Notes: a model not told the origin generated them from the sequence alone. Shown: positions 16,879 through 26,872, counted from the first letter of the stretch. The stretch is DNA of 64,000 bases from Chryseobacterium fluminis (GCF_026314945.1 NZ_CP111121.1:1736001-1800000); one strand, 5' to 3'. A program made the numbers and translations.

Positions 16879-19164
16879 ATGAATTATTCCGCGGAACTCA
16901 AAAAATTCGTAACCAGCCAATATGTATATTCTGCCATCAGGATTACATTGGCTACTGTTCTGCCCTGTCTGGTCCTCGCCCACTTCGGTATTTTAAAAGA
17001 ATATTTTCTTTTCCCCCTGGGAACCAGCTTTGTTGCTCTCACCGATCAGCCGGGACCGTTTATCAGAAGAAGAAATGCACTTACCTTTGCTATTTTCTGT
17101 TTTGTCTTCGTAGCGTTCATTGCCAGTATGGTCATGCATGTGAAGATTCTGGTTTTTGCGGAGATCATCATCTTCGGAATGTTCTTTTCATTAATTGGCG
17201 TGTACGGGCAGAGACTGGCGGCAGTAGGCTCACTGTCTCTAGTGGTGATGGCCATATTCATCGACGGGCACCTGACGGGAGCCGATATTTTTAAAAGCTT
17301 ACTGATTTTTGCATCAGGATGTATCTGGTTTCTGCTGATATTTTTAATTGTTACTACCATTCAGCCTTACAAACTGGCAAGCCAGATGATCGGTGAGAAC
17401 TATCTTCAGCTGGCCGAATTTTTAAAGATCAAGGCCAATTATTACGAAAAAAATCCGGACTTCGACAAACTGACTACGCAGGTAATTGCCAAGCAGATCG
17501 AAATAAAAAACCTTCAGGAAGAAACCAGGGAAACGGTGTTCAAAACCCGGGTCATTGTGAATGAATCCACCACGACCAGCCGTTTGCTGATGCTGATGCT
17601 GCTGAATTCTATGGATCTTCATGAGAAATTAATGACCTCGGAAAGTGACTATGAAAAACTTCAGAAAAGTTTTGAGGATACGACCATCCTGGTCAGTATT
17701 CACGATTATCTGAATCTGCTGGCAGAAGAAATGACCAATATCGGAATTTCTCTCCAGATTGGAACAAAAGCCAGACCTGTTTATGATCTCGATGAAGAAC
17801 TGAGAAATTTGAATCATCATTATTTCGAACTCAGAAATAAAAAAATCTCTCCGGATAATTTTGAAAATTTCATGATTCTGCGCCAGATCTTAATGCGCAT
17901 TAATGAAATCACCAAAGAGATCAATGAGATTTATAAAGTTTTTTCACAAAACGTAAAACTGGCAAAAAGCCTTTCAACAGGATTGGATTTAAGGAAATTC
18001 ATGCCTAATGAAGAAAAGCTGAATTTCAGGGTTTTAAGGAATAATATTTCTTTTTCTTCCTCCCATTTTCGCCATGCACTGAGAATTACCATCGCTTTGC
18101 TGATAGGATACTCCTTTTCGCTGTTTCAGTTTTTAGGGATCGGGCACACCTACTGGATTCTGATTACCACGGTCGCTATCCTGAAACCGGCCTACTCTAT
18201 TACCAAAAAAAGAAATCTTTTGCGGCTATACGGAACCATTGTCGGGGCGGTCATTGCTTATGGAATCCTGCATGTCATCCATATCAATGCCCTGCTGTTT
18301 GGTATTTTGCTTTTAAGTATGGTCATGTGTTTCAGTTTCTTAAAGGGGAAATACTTTTGGGCCGTACTGTTCATGACCATTTATGTATTTCTGAGTTTTA
18401 ATTTTTTAAGCCCGGGCAACATCGATATTATTTTCAGAGACCGGATTGTTGATACGGTTATTGCAGGTTTAATCACTTCTTTGGTCGCTTATATTGTTCT
18501 TCCGGTCTGGGAGCACACTCAGAATCTTGATCTGATGAGAAAATCGGCTGAATGCAATTTGAGTTATTTTCAGAGTGTTATTGCTAAGTTTCTGGACGAA
18601 AAGCACAACCTTGAGGATTATAAAGTAAAACGTAAAAATGCTATTATCTCCCTGGCCAATCTTTCGGACAATTTTCAAAGAATGATTTCCGAGCCGAAAA
18701 ATCAGCAGAAAAAACTGGAAGTCGTTCATCAGTTTGTGGCCACTTCTCATCTGGTGACTGCTTACACCGCTTCTCTTTCGCAGTATGTGAAAGATAATGA
18801 AAAATATCCTGAGATAGATGCTGAAGGCTGGAGCAAAAAAATTGAGGCAGAAATGCAGCAGGTCTCCAATCTTCTGAATGGTGATACCATAAGTGAGGTT
18901 CTAAAAATGGAAAGCCGCATCGAACCTGAAGATTCATCACTTGAGGATCTGATCCTAAAAAGAAAAACCGAACTCATAGAAAATGAAGGGTACGACAGAA
19001 GAGATCCGGATAAAATATCTCATTTAACAGAACTTAAAAATATTCATGACGTTCTTGAGCTGATCTATGATGTTGCCAAAGAACAGCGAAAGGTAATTGA
19101 AAATTATAAAAACGAGTCTAAAAATATGACTACTGCAGGAACAGCTACTCTTCAACAATCGTAA
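16879..19164 (+). CDS. FUSC-family inner-membrane protein (YccS-like)
   Basis: A 761-residue integral membrane protein built as two similar halves. Transmembrane clusters lie at about residues 15-165 and 390-545; each is followed by a long soluble helical segment (about 170-380 and 550-750). This duplicated layout is that of the FUSC/YccS/YhfK group, related to aromatic-acid efflux pumps. The substrate is not known. The ATG is preceded by a -7 box at 4-nt distance. The 3' end overlaps the convergent phosphopantetheinyl transferase gene by 20 nt. Confidence 0.88.
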   Translation: MNYSAELKKFVTSQYVYSAIRITLATVLPCLVLAHFGILKEYFLFPLGTSFVALTDQPGPFIRRRNALTFAIFCFVFVAFIASMVMHVKILVFAEIIIFGMFFSLIGVYGQRLAAVGSLSLVVMAIFIDGHLTGADIFKSLLIFASGCIWFLLIFLIVTTIQPYKLASQMIGENYLQLAEFLKIKANYYEKNPDFDKLTTQVIAKQIEIKNLQEETRETVFKTRVIVNESTTTSRLLMLMLLNSMDLHEKLMTSESDYEKLQKSFEDTTILVSIHDYLNLLAEEMTNIGISLQIGTKARPVYDLDEELRNLNHHYFELRNKKISPDNFENFMILRQILMRINEITKEINEIYKVFSQNVKLAKSLSTGLDLRKFMPNEEKLNFRVLRNNISFSSSHFRHALRITIALLIGYSFSLFQFLGIGHTYWILITTVAILKPAYSITKKRNLLRLYGTIVGAVIAYGILHVIHINALLFGILLLSMVMCFSFLKGKYFWAVLFMTIYVFLSFNFLSPGNIDIIFRDRIVDTVIAGLITSLVAYIVLPVWEHTQNLDLMRKSAECNLSYFQSVIAKFLDEKHNLEDYKVKRKNAIISLANLSDNFQRMISEPKNQQKKLEVVHQFVATSHLVTAYTASLSQYVKDNEKYPEIDAEGWSKKIEAEMQQVSNLLNGDTISEVLKMESRIEPEDSSLEDLILKRKTELIENEGYDRRDPDKISHLTELKNIHDVLELIYDVAKEQRKVIENYKNESKNMTTAGTATLQQS

Positions 19165-19759
19165 AACAGTAGTCATCGAAAAATTCTACCCTGGCCTTGA
19201 ATTCATCAGATATATGGTCGTCATACACTCTACACTTAATATGATGAAGATGTTTTAATTCAAAAGGTCTCACGTCATAATGTTTTTTCAGTGACCAGTG
19301 TTTGGAATGATGAATTTTGTACATGCTTTCCTTTACACTCCAGATGATGGTGTAGTAAGTCACTTCATTGTCAAAGGGAATAAATCCTCTTTCATTTTCG
19401 TAAGTGAACTTGTCAATAACCCGTAAAATTTTGGGATTAAATTTTTCAATATCGATTCCTATTTTGCTTTTGGAAATCGCAATTGCAGCAAAAGGAAAAG
19501 AATGGGTAATGGAAATTTCTGCATCTTTGGGCGATAAAAACGGTTCCCTGTCTTTATATAATATTTTGGAATCCGGCTTCAGACCTTTCAGCAGTTTACG
19601 GACCATTAATACCTCCAGTAATTTTTTCGGATGATAATCTTTTACTTTGTCGGCATTTTCAGGCTCCAGAAGCTCATGAATATTCAAATCTTCCTTCTCA
19701 TCGTATTTCCATACAAGAATGGTGGCAGTATCATCTGAAAAATCGCGGTAAAGAGGCAT
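19145..19759 (-). CDS. 4'-phosphopantetheinyl transferase
   Basis: A 204-residue Sfp-type enzyme that moves phosphopantetheine from CoA to a serine of carrier proteins. The key motifs are present: KDREPFLSPKDAEISITHS (substrate/CoA loop), GIDIEKF near residue 117 with the metal-binding Asp and Glu, and WSVKESMYK near residue 145. No polyketide or non-ribosomal peptide genes are near, so its partner may be the fatty-acid carrier protein or a distant cluster. A -7 box TAATTTTG lies at 19776-19783, 16 nt before the start. Confidence 0.92.
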   Translation of the reverse strand: MPLYRDFSDDTATILVWKYDEKEDLNIHELLEPENADKVKDYHPKKLLEVLMVRKLLKGLKPDSKILYKDREPFLSPKDAEISITHSFPFAAIAISKSKIGIDIEKFNPKILRVIDKFTYENERGFIPFDNEVTYYTIIWSVKESMYKIHHSKHWSLKKHYDVRPFELKHLHHIKCRVYDDHISDEFKARVEFFDDYCFTIVEE

Positions 19760-19783
19760 GGATATATTTATGATACAAAATTA

Positions 19784-20178
19784 GTAAAAATAATTTTGGC
19801 TGAAAGATGACGGTTACCGAAGATTAAAGAAAGTTTTTAGCCCACCTTGTTTTTATATCCAAAGTTTCATTTTACAGCTAATTTGAGACACAAATTTTGT
19901 TTGTCTAAGTTGTCATTATATGAATCCCGATCAGATTTATATAATAATTTATGGCGTCTACGTACTAATTTTACACTAGCAAAAGAGACCGTCTCACAAC
20001 TCGTAAAAACGGCCTTTTTTACTAAATTTTCCTGTATCCCTCCTGTATGAGAAGGATTTTCGTTTAAAGATTCTCAACCCACATGGTTTAGTTATGATAC
20101 ACCCTCCTCGTTACGGTTTTCCGTAATGAAGATGTTGTTTTTGTTTGTAATATTGACGAAACAATTAAATTAATAATT
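19784..20178. other. Intergenic accessory spacer, no clear gene
   Basis: It holds a GAGACCGTCTC palindrome (19985-19995) followed by a C/G stretch and a T-run, resembling a terminator or an old mobile-element end, and a TTACGG-TTTT-CCGTAA hairpin (20111-20126). A 67-codon plus-strand frame at 19847-20050 has no recognisable features and I do not call it. Confidence 0.5.
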
Positions 20179-20541
20179 ATGACATTATATCATTTATCTT
20201 ATGATGTGAAAAATTGTGAAAGTGATTTTAAAAACGATCATAATAAAGCAAGAAAATTTTTATTATGTGTTCTTGCCTCATCTAACTTTCATCAAATATA
20301 TAGATATACAGAATCAACATTTTTAATAATATATAAAGATTTTGAACCAGATAAATTTTTTGGCTTCATTGAAAAAAATTTAATTAAATATTTTTATTAT
20401 TCGGTCTCTGTTGTTAGTATTAATGAGGAAAACAAATATATTACTCGAATAAATGGAAACAAACAATTACACGACAGCTTGCAAGAAGAAATTACAAAAA
20501 TTGATTGTTCAAATTTAGATAAGCCTATAACGGATTATTAA
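20179..20541 (+). CDS. Small protein of unknown function, possible Cas2/VapD-like ferredoxin fold
   Basis: A 120-residue, very AT-rich gene, not recognised at family level. The N-terminus MTLYHLSYDVKN followed by a helix, then YTESTFLIIYKD, a second helix (FFGFIEKNLIKY) and YSVSVVSINEE follows the beta-alpha-beta-beta-alpha-beta order and spacing of short SinR/VapD/Cas2-like proteins, in which the first strand ends in a catalytic Asp; an Asp is present in SYD. This is a fold guess from pattern alone. No CRISPR repeats or cas genes are near. It stands alone between spacers in the low-GC patch. Confidence 0.5.
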   Translation: MTLYHLSYDVKNCESDFKNDHNKARKFLLCVLASSNFHQIYRYTESTFLIIYKDFEPDKFFGFIEKNLIKYFYYSVSVVSINEENKYITRINGNKQLHDSLQEEITKIDCSNLDKPITDY

Positions 20542-20726
20542 TTTATTATATTTTCAAATATTTTACAGCAAAAAAATTAAAAACTCATTAATTCAGCTTT
20601 AATGTACACATCTGGTCAAATGAATCTAAAATTTTGTATGACTTACCAGTCTGGAGTACCTTCAGCTATAAGAGCGCAAGGGTACAGAGTACAGCAAATG
20701 AATCAAGATATAATAAATATGTAAGT

Positions 20727-21465
20727 ATGATTAGGTTTCTTTTTATCATTCTTATCTCTATTCCCGAGATACTTAATTCCCAAACAAAAAAGATCCATAT
20801 AAAGTATTTGAATGTTCGTTCACCTATTGCAAATGTATATGAAGACCTTTATACAGATGGCTTAAATGTTCTATCAAAACAGGATGGTAATATTATGTTT
20901 AGCGATGGTAAAAAAGGGAAAATACAAAAAGATTTTTTACTTTATCTCTAAAATAAATCCTAGAGATCAAAACAAAGATTTTTTCTATACCCAATACTTG
21001 GAAAATGAAGGAGACTTTTTTATTCATGATAATGTTCCCGATATTATATGGGCAATAGATTATAAGACTTCTAAAAAGATTCTTGGTTATGAATGCTTTA
21101 AAGCAACAACTGTTTTTCGTGGTTCATCGGTTACGGCTTATTTTACAAAAGAAATACCGTACCCTATTGGTCCCTTTAAATTTTATGGTCTTCCGGGCAC
21201 CATCCTTGATGTACGGGTAGACAGTAAAGATTATGACATATGGAAAGCGATTAGTGTTGATCTCAATGACAAAAGCAAAATTGACTTCAATCCACAGTTT
21301 AAAACTTTTACTAAGATACAGGTACAGGACTATATTCAATTAAAGGATGAGAAAGGGAATCAATATATGAATAATGCTCAGGTTGCCGGAAGTACCGGAA
21401 AAATAGTTACTGTAAGACCTCATCTTGAAAAAACATTTGAATGGGAAGAAAAACCATCTCATTGA
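20727..21465 (+). pseudogene. GLPGLI-family protein gene interrupted by a frameshift
   Basis: The first part (20727-20951) begins with a signal peptide (MIRFLFIILISIPEILNSQ) and ends prematurely at LLYL. The second part continues in the +1 frame from about 20935 to 21465 and carries AIDYKTSKKILGYECFKATT, YFTKEIPYPIGPFKFYGLPGTI and EEKPSH, the hallmark region of GLPGLI proteins (motif GLPGTI here). Removing one T from the T6 run at 20933-20938 joins both parts as KDFYFISKI. It is either a real frameshift mutation or a homopolymer sequencing error. GLPGLI proteins are secreted; their function is unknown. Confidence 0.82.
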
Positions 21466-21708
21466 TATTAACTTATCATTCGTTCTGAAAGGATCCCCTT
21501 GGATGCTTAAATTTTTTCACCTTTTTTTAACAGATTTCAATCGGAGTATCAAATCTTTCTTATTAGGTAGTTATATATTAGTTCAGTACTATAAGTTAAA
21601 GCCAGTTTATAAAAAATTCACTCAAACCCAGATTCAAGTGAATTATAATCCTATTAGAAATTAAAATATGAAAGACTTAACCGTTGAACCTTGCGGTTCT
21701 CATCGGTA

Positions 21709-22239
21709 CTATTTATACTGATGGTTTACGTCGTTTCTGTGTTCCATGATCTCCAGATTCTGATCTACAAAATAGGCACTTCCGAATCCGTTTACATACG
21801 AGCCCTTGATCGGATGAAGACCGATTAAGATGAAATCTTTCATTTCAGCGATAACGTTTACTACTTTTCCGTGCATTTCCTTCAGTTCGACAACAACGGT
21901 ATTCCAGACTTCAGAATCTCTTTCAATCTGCGAGGTTGACGCCTCGATCGTCAGTCTTTCACGGGCATAAATCTGCTTGGTTGAGGATTCATCTTCAATA
22001 AACATCACTGAAGTTTTTCTTCCGTCAGCCAGGTTTTTGGTATGCTTTGCCATGAATGATACTAAAATGTAAAAAGTGTTGTTCATTTCAACAAAAGGTG
22101 TATAACTTGAATTGGGAATTCCTTCCGCATCAACGGTGGCTAAAATGACACTCCTGGTGCGGGCGATCAGTTCCTTTACTTTCGGAGTTAGAGGCTTTGC
22201 CTGTTTCTGAGCGTCTTCCTGGGTATGGGTATGGTTCAT
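21709..22239 (-). CDS. HugZ-like pyridoxamine 5'-phosphate oxidase-fold protein
   Basis: A 176-residue split-barrel flavoprotein-type protein. After a polar N-terminus, KVKELIARTRSVILATVDAEGIPNSSYTPFVEMNNTFYILVSFMAKHTKNL matches the start of HugZ-family proteins, some of which degrade heme in iron acquisition; others bind FMN or F420. The C-terminal DUF2470 domain of full-length HugZ is absent, but the late PIKGSYVNGFGSAYFVD segment, also typical, is present. A TATTTTTG box is at 22261-22268. Heme as substrate is an inference from the family. Confidence 0.8.
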   Translation of the reverse strand: MNHTHTQEDAQKQAKPLTPKVKELIARTRSVILATVDAEGIPNSSYTPFVEMNNTFYILVSFMAKHTKNLADGRKTSVMFIEDESSTKQIYARERLTIEASTSQIERDSEVWNTVVVELKEMHGKVVNVIAEMKDFILIGLHPIKGSYVNGFGSAYFVDQNLEIMEHRNDVNHQYK

Positions 22240-22335
22240 AGAATAAAAAATTTATTATGGCAAAAATAGTTTATTTAGAATAAAGAAAAATAATATTGGC
22301 TATGTAAAATCTCATATGACCGAATTGATGTGTCG

Positions 22336-22367
22336 TTTTTGTATCTGAATTATAAATCGTAATTTTG
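22336..22367 (+). promoter_or_regulatory. ahcY promoter
   Basis: TTTTTG (22336-22341) and TAATTTTG (22360-22367) are 18 nt apart, a textbook Bacteroidota -33/-7 pair. The start codon is 40 nt downstream, so this transcript has a normal leader. Confidence 0.75.
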
Positions 22368-22407
22368 CAGTTCGTTATCAATTGAATTAAAACCTTATTC
22401 ATTACAT

Positions 22408-23724
22408 ATGAGTACTACAACACAATACGTTCCTTACAAAGTGAAGGACATTTCCCTTGCTGAATGGGGAAGAAAAGAAATTACCCTTGCTGAAGCAGAA
22501 ATGCCTGGTTTAATGGCCATCCGTGAAGAATACGGGCCGTCACAGCCATTAAAAGGAGCAAGAATCGCAGGATGTCTTCACATGACGATCCAGACTGCTG
22601 TGCTTATCGAGACGCTGGTTGCTTTAGGAGCTGAAGTTACCTGGTCTTCTTGTAATATTTTCTCTACACAGGATCACGCTGCTGCCGCCATTGCTGCTGC
22701 AGGAATTCCGGTTTATGCCTGGAAAGGTTTAAATGAAGAAGAATTCGACTGGTGTATTGAGCAGACTTTATTCTTCGGTGAAGACAGAAAGCCGTTAAAT
22801 ATGATCTTGGATGACGGTGGAGATTTAACGAATATGGTTTTCGATAAATACCCTGAATTCACAAAAGATATCAAAGGACTTTCTGAAGAAACAACTACCG
22901 GTGTTCACAGACTGTACGAAAGAATGAAGAACGGAACTTTGGTAATGCCTGCCATCAACGTTAACGATTCTGTAACAAAGTCTAAATTCGATAACAAATA
23001 CGGATGTAAAGAATCTGCCGTAGATGCGGTAAGAAGAGCAACCGATGTGATGTTAGCCGGAAAAAGAGTGGTTGTTTGCGGATACGGAGATGTAGGTAAA
23101 GGAACTGCTGCTTCTTTCAGAGGTGCCGGATCTATCGTTACGGTTACGGAAATCGACCCGATCTGTGCGCTTCAGGCTGCTATGGACGGTTACGAAGTAA
23201 AAAGATTAGATACTGTTGTTGATAACGCAGATATCGTTATCACGACTACCGGTAACTTCAACATTGTAAGAAAAGAGCACTTCTTAAAATTAAAAGATAA
23301 GGCGATCGTTTGTAACATCGGACATTTCGATAACGAAATCGATATGGCATGGTTAAACGAAAACTACGGTCACACCAAATCTGAAGTGAAGCCTCAGGTG
23401 GATATCTATACCCTGGAAGAAGGTAAAGAAGTAATTATTCTTGCTGAAGGCAGATTGGTAAACCTTGGATGTGCTACCGGTCACCCGTCATTTGTAATGT
23501 CCAACTCTTTCTCCAACCAGACTCTGGCTCAGATCGAACTTTGGAACAACGCTGCAGCGTACAAAAACGAAGTGTATATGCTGCCTAAACATTTGGATGA
23601 AAAAGTAGCTGCTTTACACCTTAAGAAATTAAGTGTAGAACTGGAAACGCTTTCTCCTGAACAGGCTGAATACATCGGTGTAGACGTGAAAGGACCGTTC
23701 AAACCTGAGTATTACAGATACTAG
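22408..23724 (+). CDS. ahcY: Adenosylhomocysteinase
   Basis: A 438-residue NAD-dependent enzyme that cleaves S-adenosylhomocysteine to adenosine and homocysteine, recycling the product of methylation reactions. Visible: [20 protein letters not shown] at the N-terminus, [15 protein letters not shown], the NAD fold [24 protein letters not shown] near residue 225, [13 protein letters not shown], and the C-terminal [10 protein letters not shown] ending. Length is the bacterial norm. It is a single-gene unit with a strong promoter and a terminator. Confidence 0.98.
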   Translation: MSTTTQYVPYKVKDISLAEWGRKEITLAEAEMPGLMAIREEYGPSQPLKGARIAGCLHMTIQTAVLIETLVALGAEVTWSSCNIFSTQDHAAAAIAAAGIPVYAWKGLNEEEFDWCIEQTLFFGEDRKPLNMILDDGGDLTNMVFDKYPEFTKDIKGLSEETTTGVHRLYERMKNGTLVMPAINVNDSVTKSKFDNKYGCKESAVDAVRRATDVMLAGKRVVVCGYGDVGKGTAASFRGAGSIVTVTEIDPICALQAAMDGYEVKRLDTVVDNADIVITTTGNFNIVRKEHFLKLKDKAIVCNIGHFDNEIDMAWLNENYGHTKSEVKPQVDIYTLEEGKEVIILAEGRLVNLGCATGHPSFVMSNSFSNQTLAQIELWNNAAAYKNEVYMLPKHLDEKVAALHLKKLSVELETLSPEQAEYIGVDVKGPFKPEYYRY

Positions 23725-23780
23725 AAAATGATTTAATCTGTAAGATCCTGCCGAATTACAGATGAATCCTGATATACAGA

Positions 23781-23808
23781 ACTCTCCGAATCATCGGAGA
23801 GTTTTTTA
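23781..23808 (+). terminator. ahcY terminator
   Basis: Stem ACTCTCCGA (23781-23789) and TCGGAGAGT (23794-23802), loop ATCA, then six T. Confidence 0.9.
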
Positions 23809-23855
23809 ATGATTCTAAATTATTGATTATTTTTATTTTGCACATTAAAAAAATT

Positions 23856-24677
23856 ATGACACGAATGAAAAAATACTTTCTTTTAAGCATGATGAGTTCA
23901 GTGGTATTCTTCACAGGCTGCAACAGTAGTGATGATACTGCGGTAATAATTACAGATCCTGCGGTTGCACCGCCTGCCCTGTTAAGCAAAATTATAACGG
24001 TTTATTATGATAATCCGGCAAATCCTGAAACTACTGTAACAACGCTGGAATACAATAGCCAGAAGCAACTCAGCAAAATTGTATCTGCCGGGAGAACTTC
24101 GGTTTTTCAGTACGATATGGCAGGAAGACCTATTAAAACAAACTATTATAAAGCGGATGGCAGTTTAGAATATTACGCCGAATATATTTATAATGGTGAA
24201 CAGCTTGAAAAAGTTAAATCCATCTACAGCAATTCAGACTATAACCGGACAGTAAATTACACCTATAACAATGGTAAAGTAAGCGGATATACCCAGTGCC
24301 AGTCCGGAGATTGTACAAAGCCAAGTACCTCATCATACACTTATACCGGGGATAATATCTCTTCAGAAATCTCTGTAAGCGGAGGAACATTTTCATATAC
24401 TACAAAAAGAGAATTCACCTATGATGGTAAATTAAATCCTTTTTCTTACACCAATAAATATTTTAAAGTGTCTACTGGCGGAGCCTATGCATTAAGTTCA
24501 AATAACTACACTACCGAAAAAATCAGTTATAAAGACAACGCTGGAAATTGGATTAATAATCAAAACATCATATATGAAATTCAATATAATGATAAGCAGT
24601 TACCAACCCAGGTGATCGGAAAAGAAAGCAACGGAAATATATATGTGAAACATAATTACGAATATATCACGCAATAA
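23856..24677 (+). CDS. Lipoprotein with YD-like repeats, function unknown
   Basis: About 273 residues from the ATG at 23856 (23865 is also possible). The signal peptide ends in the lipobox FFTGC. The mature part has repeated short strands of the form YxYxxGxLxxVxS (YNGEQLEKVKSIYSN, YTYNNGKVSGYTQ, FTYDGKLNPFSYTN, IQYNDKQLPTQVIG), like the YD/RHS-type strands found in DUF4595 lipoproteins of Bacteroidota. It is probably surface- or periplasm-exposed. No partner gene is evident; upstream is the ahcY terminator. Confidence 0.75.
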   Translation: MTRMKKYFLLSMMSSVVFFTGCNSSDDTAVIITDPAVAPPALLSKIITVYYDNPANPETTVTTLEYNSQKQLSKIVSAGRTSVFQYDMAGRPIKTNYYKADGSLEYYAEYIYNGEQLEKVKSIYSNSDYNRTVNYTYNNGKVSGYTQCQSGDCTKPSTSSYTYTGDNISSEISVSGGTFSYTTKREFTYDGKLNPFSYTNKYFKVSTGGAYALSSNNYTTEKISYKDNAGNWINNQNIIYEIQYNDKQLPTQVIGKESNGNIYVKHNYEYITQ

Positions 24678-24826
24678 GACCTTCAGAACTTCCCTTTTTT
24701 GTGGCGTTTTTTAAATTAACATTATTCTTACTTCTTTTTAATGACATAACCAATTCCTTGGATTTTCCCGTCCCGGAATAGTAAAAAATCTATATCTTTG
24801 AGAACTTTGATAAAAAAACATTAAAC

Positions 24827-25219
24827 ATGAAAAAACAAAAGGTATCGAATGCATTTATTGCGGCATCGTGGATTGCATTGGGAGCCGGTATGATCGGTTT
24901 TATCGTAGGATTGGTGAGAGCAGAAATGCTGCTCAATGAGAAAGGGTATTATTTCACGATCCTGTTATACGGTTTATTTGCCGTGGTCTCTTTGCAGAAA
25001 GCAGTGCGTGATAAGTTGGAAAACATTCCGGTAACGGATATTTATTATGGAATCTGCTGGTTTGCGACGCTGTCCTCCATTGTATTACTGGCCATCGGGC
25101 TTTGGAATGCAACCATCCTTCCGAGTGAAAAAGGGTTTTATGCATTTGCCTTTTTGCTGGCCCTGTTCGGCGCTATTGCCGTGCAGAAAAACACAAGAGA
25201 CAATATGCTTGAGCAATAA
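24827..25219 (+). CDS. YiaA/YiaB-type inner-membrane protein
   Basis: A 130-residue protein with four transmembrane helices in two similar pairs. Each pair has the pattern AxWxxLxxG...G(L/R)xxAxxLxxEKGxY and ends with an alternating basic patch (LQKAVRDK at about 64-71, VQKNTRDN at about 119-126), the duplicated two-helix domain of YiaA/YiaB. Function is unknown. A -7 box TATCTTTG is at 24793-24800, 26 nt before the ATG. A terminator follows. Confidence 0.88.
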   Translation: MKKQKVSNAFIAASWIALGAGMIGFIVGLVRAEMLLNEKGYYFTILLYGLFAVVSLQKAVRDKLENIPVTDIYYGICWFATLSSIVLLAIGLWNATILPSEKGFYAFAFLLALFGAIAVQKNTRDNMLEQ

Positions 25220-25224
25220 ACACG

Positions 25225-25250
25225 ACTCTCCTGTTTTGGGAGAGTTTTTA
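25225..25250 (+). terminator. Terminator of the YiaA-like gene
   Basis: Stem ACTCTCC (25225-25231) with GGAGAGT (25239-25245), then TTTTTA. Confidence 0.8.
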
Positions 25251-25264
25251 TTTGCTGTTAAAAT

Positions 25265-25304
25265 AAAAACATTCGCCCCGCAAAATTGCGGGGCGAATGT
25301 TTTT
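25265..25304. terminator. Bidirectional terminator between YiaA-like gene and purE
   Basis: A perfect 19-bp inverted repeat (25265-25283 and 25286-25304) with a GC-rich stem GCCCCGC and A/T runs on both sides, ending 18 nt before the purE stop codon. It suits termination of both convergent genes. Confidence 0.85.
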
Positions 25305-25322
25305 TATGATGTCATAATAAAA

Positions 25323-25823
25323 TTAATCATACTGGTTAGGGTGCAGCGCCTTAATATCATCCACTGTACCCAATACCTTATCCTTCAGAGCATCCTGATA
25401 GTTCTGAAGGCGGCCTGCCACCTGAGCGTCTCCGGTACCGATGATCTTCGCCGCTAAAATTCCGGCATTCAGTGCGCCGTTTAAAGCTACGGTAGCTACA
25501 GGAATACCTCCCGGCATCTGAAGAATAGAGAGTACAGAATCCCATCCGTCAATAGAATTGCTGGATAAAATCGGAACACCAATGACCGGTAACGTGGTAC
25601 AGCTTGCCACCATCCCCGGAAGATGCGCCGCCCCGCCTGCTCCGGCAACGATTACCTTCAACCCTCTTTCCTGAGCTGTTTTGGCATAGTCAAACATTCT
25701 CTCGGGTGTTCTGTGAGCAGAAACTACGGTCAGCTCATACAGAATGTCTAAAGATTTCAAAAAATTTGCAGCCTGTTCCATGATTGGCAAGTCGCTCTGA
25801 CTGCCCATAATAATTCCTACCAT
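25323..25823 (-). CDS. purE: N5-carboxyaminoimidazole ribonucleotide mutase
   Basis: A 166-residue class I PurE, which converts N5-CAIR to CAIR in purine synthesis. Conserved motifs: GSQSD near the N-terminus, VSAHRTPERMFDYA, AGAGGAAHLPGMVASCTTLPVIGVP and QMPGGIPVATVA. It needs the PurK product; purK lies on the same strand about 6 kb upstream, separated by unrelated genes. A -7 box TATCTTTG (25844-25851) sits 20 nt before the ATG, so purE has its own promoter. Confidence 0.97.
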   Translation of the reverse strand: MVGIIMGSQSDLPIMEQAANFLKSLDILYELTVVSAHRTPERMFDYAKTAQERGLKVIVAGAGGAAHLPGMVASCTTLPVIGVPILSSNSIDGWDSVLSILQMPGGIPVATVALNGALNAGILAAKIIGTGDAQVAGRLQNYQDALKDKVLGTVDDIKALHPNQYD

Positions 25824-25966
25824 TCTTCAGTTTATTTGATGTTCAAAGATAAAAAATTAATAAGGTTCGTGCAAAAAGGCGCAAAAGTTGTTCTGTCACC
25901 TGAAGACAGTGGAAACTGTATTCATTCCGTTTATTAAAGTGCATCGTTTTGCTGATTGCTATTGAT

Positions 25967-26872
25967 ATGAAAGATTATAAACTTACATTCGCTATTCTTA
26001 CTGTTGCCATTGTCTGGGGAACTACATTTCTTTCAATCCGTGTTGCCGTAGAGACCATTCCGGCCTGGTTTGTTGCCGGGATCAGGCAGTTTCTGGCCGG
26101 GATTATTATGCTTATTATCCTTCTTTACCGGAAACAGTTTAGCTGGATCGGATGGAAAAATCTTGGATATCAGCTGATTTTTTCGTTACTGATGCTGGTT
26201 ATTGCTAATGGCTTAACGACTGTTGCAGAGGAAACTATGACCAGTAGCCTTACTTCTCTGATCAGCGCTACTTCGCCTATCGTCGTATTTTTGGGCAGTC
26301 TGGCTCTTGGATTACAGAAATTTACCCTCCGGGCCTTTATCGGATTACTGATGTGCTTCAGCGGAATCGTCTTTATTTTTTGGGATGGAATAAAAGATCT
26401 TGCCAATCCTGAGTACCGGATCGGGATCGTACTGCTGTTCACGGCCATCTTGGGATGGGCTTCAGGGACTCTTTTTACAAAAAAATTAAAAATACAGAGC
26501 AAAAGTATATCACTGAATCTTTTTTATCAGTTTATTTTTGCCGGGATATTACAGCTTATCTTCGCTTTTTTATTTTCAGAAGATTATAATTTCGGAAACT
26601 GGAGCTTAAAAAGTTTTGCTGCGATGCTTTACCTTGCCCTTTTTGGTTCCGTAGCGGCATTTTTCGCGTATCATTACGCGCTGACCAAGGTTTCCCCGGT
26701 ACAGGTTTCCATTCTGGCCTATGTCAACACGATTATTTCCATTTTCCTGAGCTGGCTGCTTTTAAAAGAAGAGATTTCAGCAAAGTTTATAATCGCGGCC
26801 GTCCTGATTATTTTTGGAGTATTTGTCATTAATTATAATCCACAGATGTTTAAAAAACAAAGAATTGAATGA
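25967..26872 (+). CDS. DMT-superfamily (EamA) transporter
   Basis: A 301-residue membrane protein with ten predicted helices in two EamA halves. The first begins AIVWGTTFLSIRVAVETIPAWFVAGIRQFLAG; the second begins ILGWASGTLFTKKLKI and ends with YVNTIISIFLSWLLLKEEISAKFIIAAVLIIFGVFV. I choose the ATG at 25967; a TTG six codons earlier is possible. Members export metabolites or amino acids; the substrate is not predictable here. Confidence 0.9.
   Translation: MKDYKLTFAILTVAIVWGTTFLSIRVAVETIPAWFVAGIRQFLAGIIMLIILLYRKQFSWIGWKNLGYQLIFSLLMLVIANGLTTVAEETMTSSLTSLISATSPIVVFLGSLALGLQKFTLRAFIGLLMCFSGIVFIFWDGIKDLANPEYRIGIVLLFTAILGWASGTLFTKKLKIQSKSISLNLFYQFIFAGILQLIFAFLFSEDYNFGNWSLKSFAAMLYLALFGSVAAFFAYHYALTKVSPVQVSILAYVNTIISIFLSWLLLKEEISAKFIIAAVLIIFGVFVINYNPQMFKKQRIE

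Noticed and set aside
16872..17294. 140-codon frame overlapping the start of the FUSC gene
   Set aside because: A Cys/Arg-rich frame-shifted shadow of the FUSC gene.
19985..19995. GAGACCGTCTC palindrome as an insertion-sequence end
   Set aside because: No transposase fragment, second terminal copy or target duplication is visible.
20179..20541. A CRISPR-Cas remnant
   Set aside because: No repeat array or other cas gene is present; only a fold-level resemblance to Cas2.
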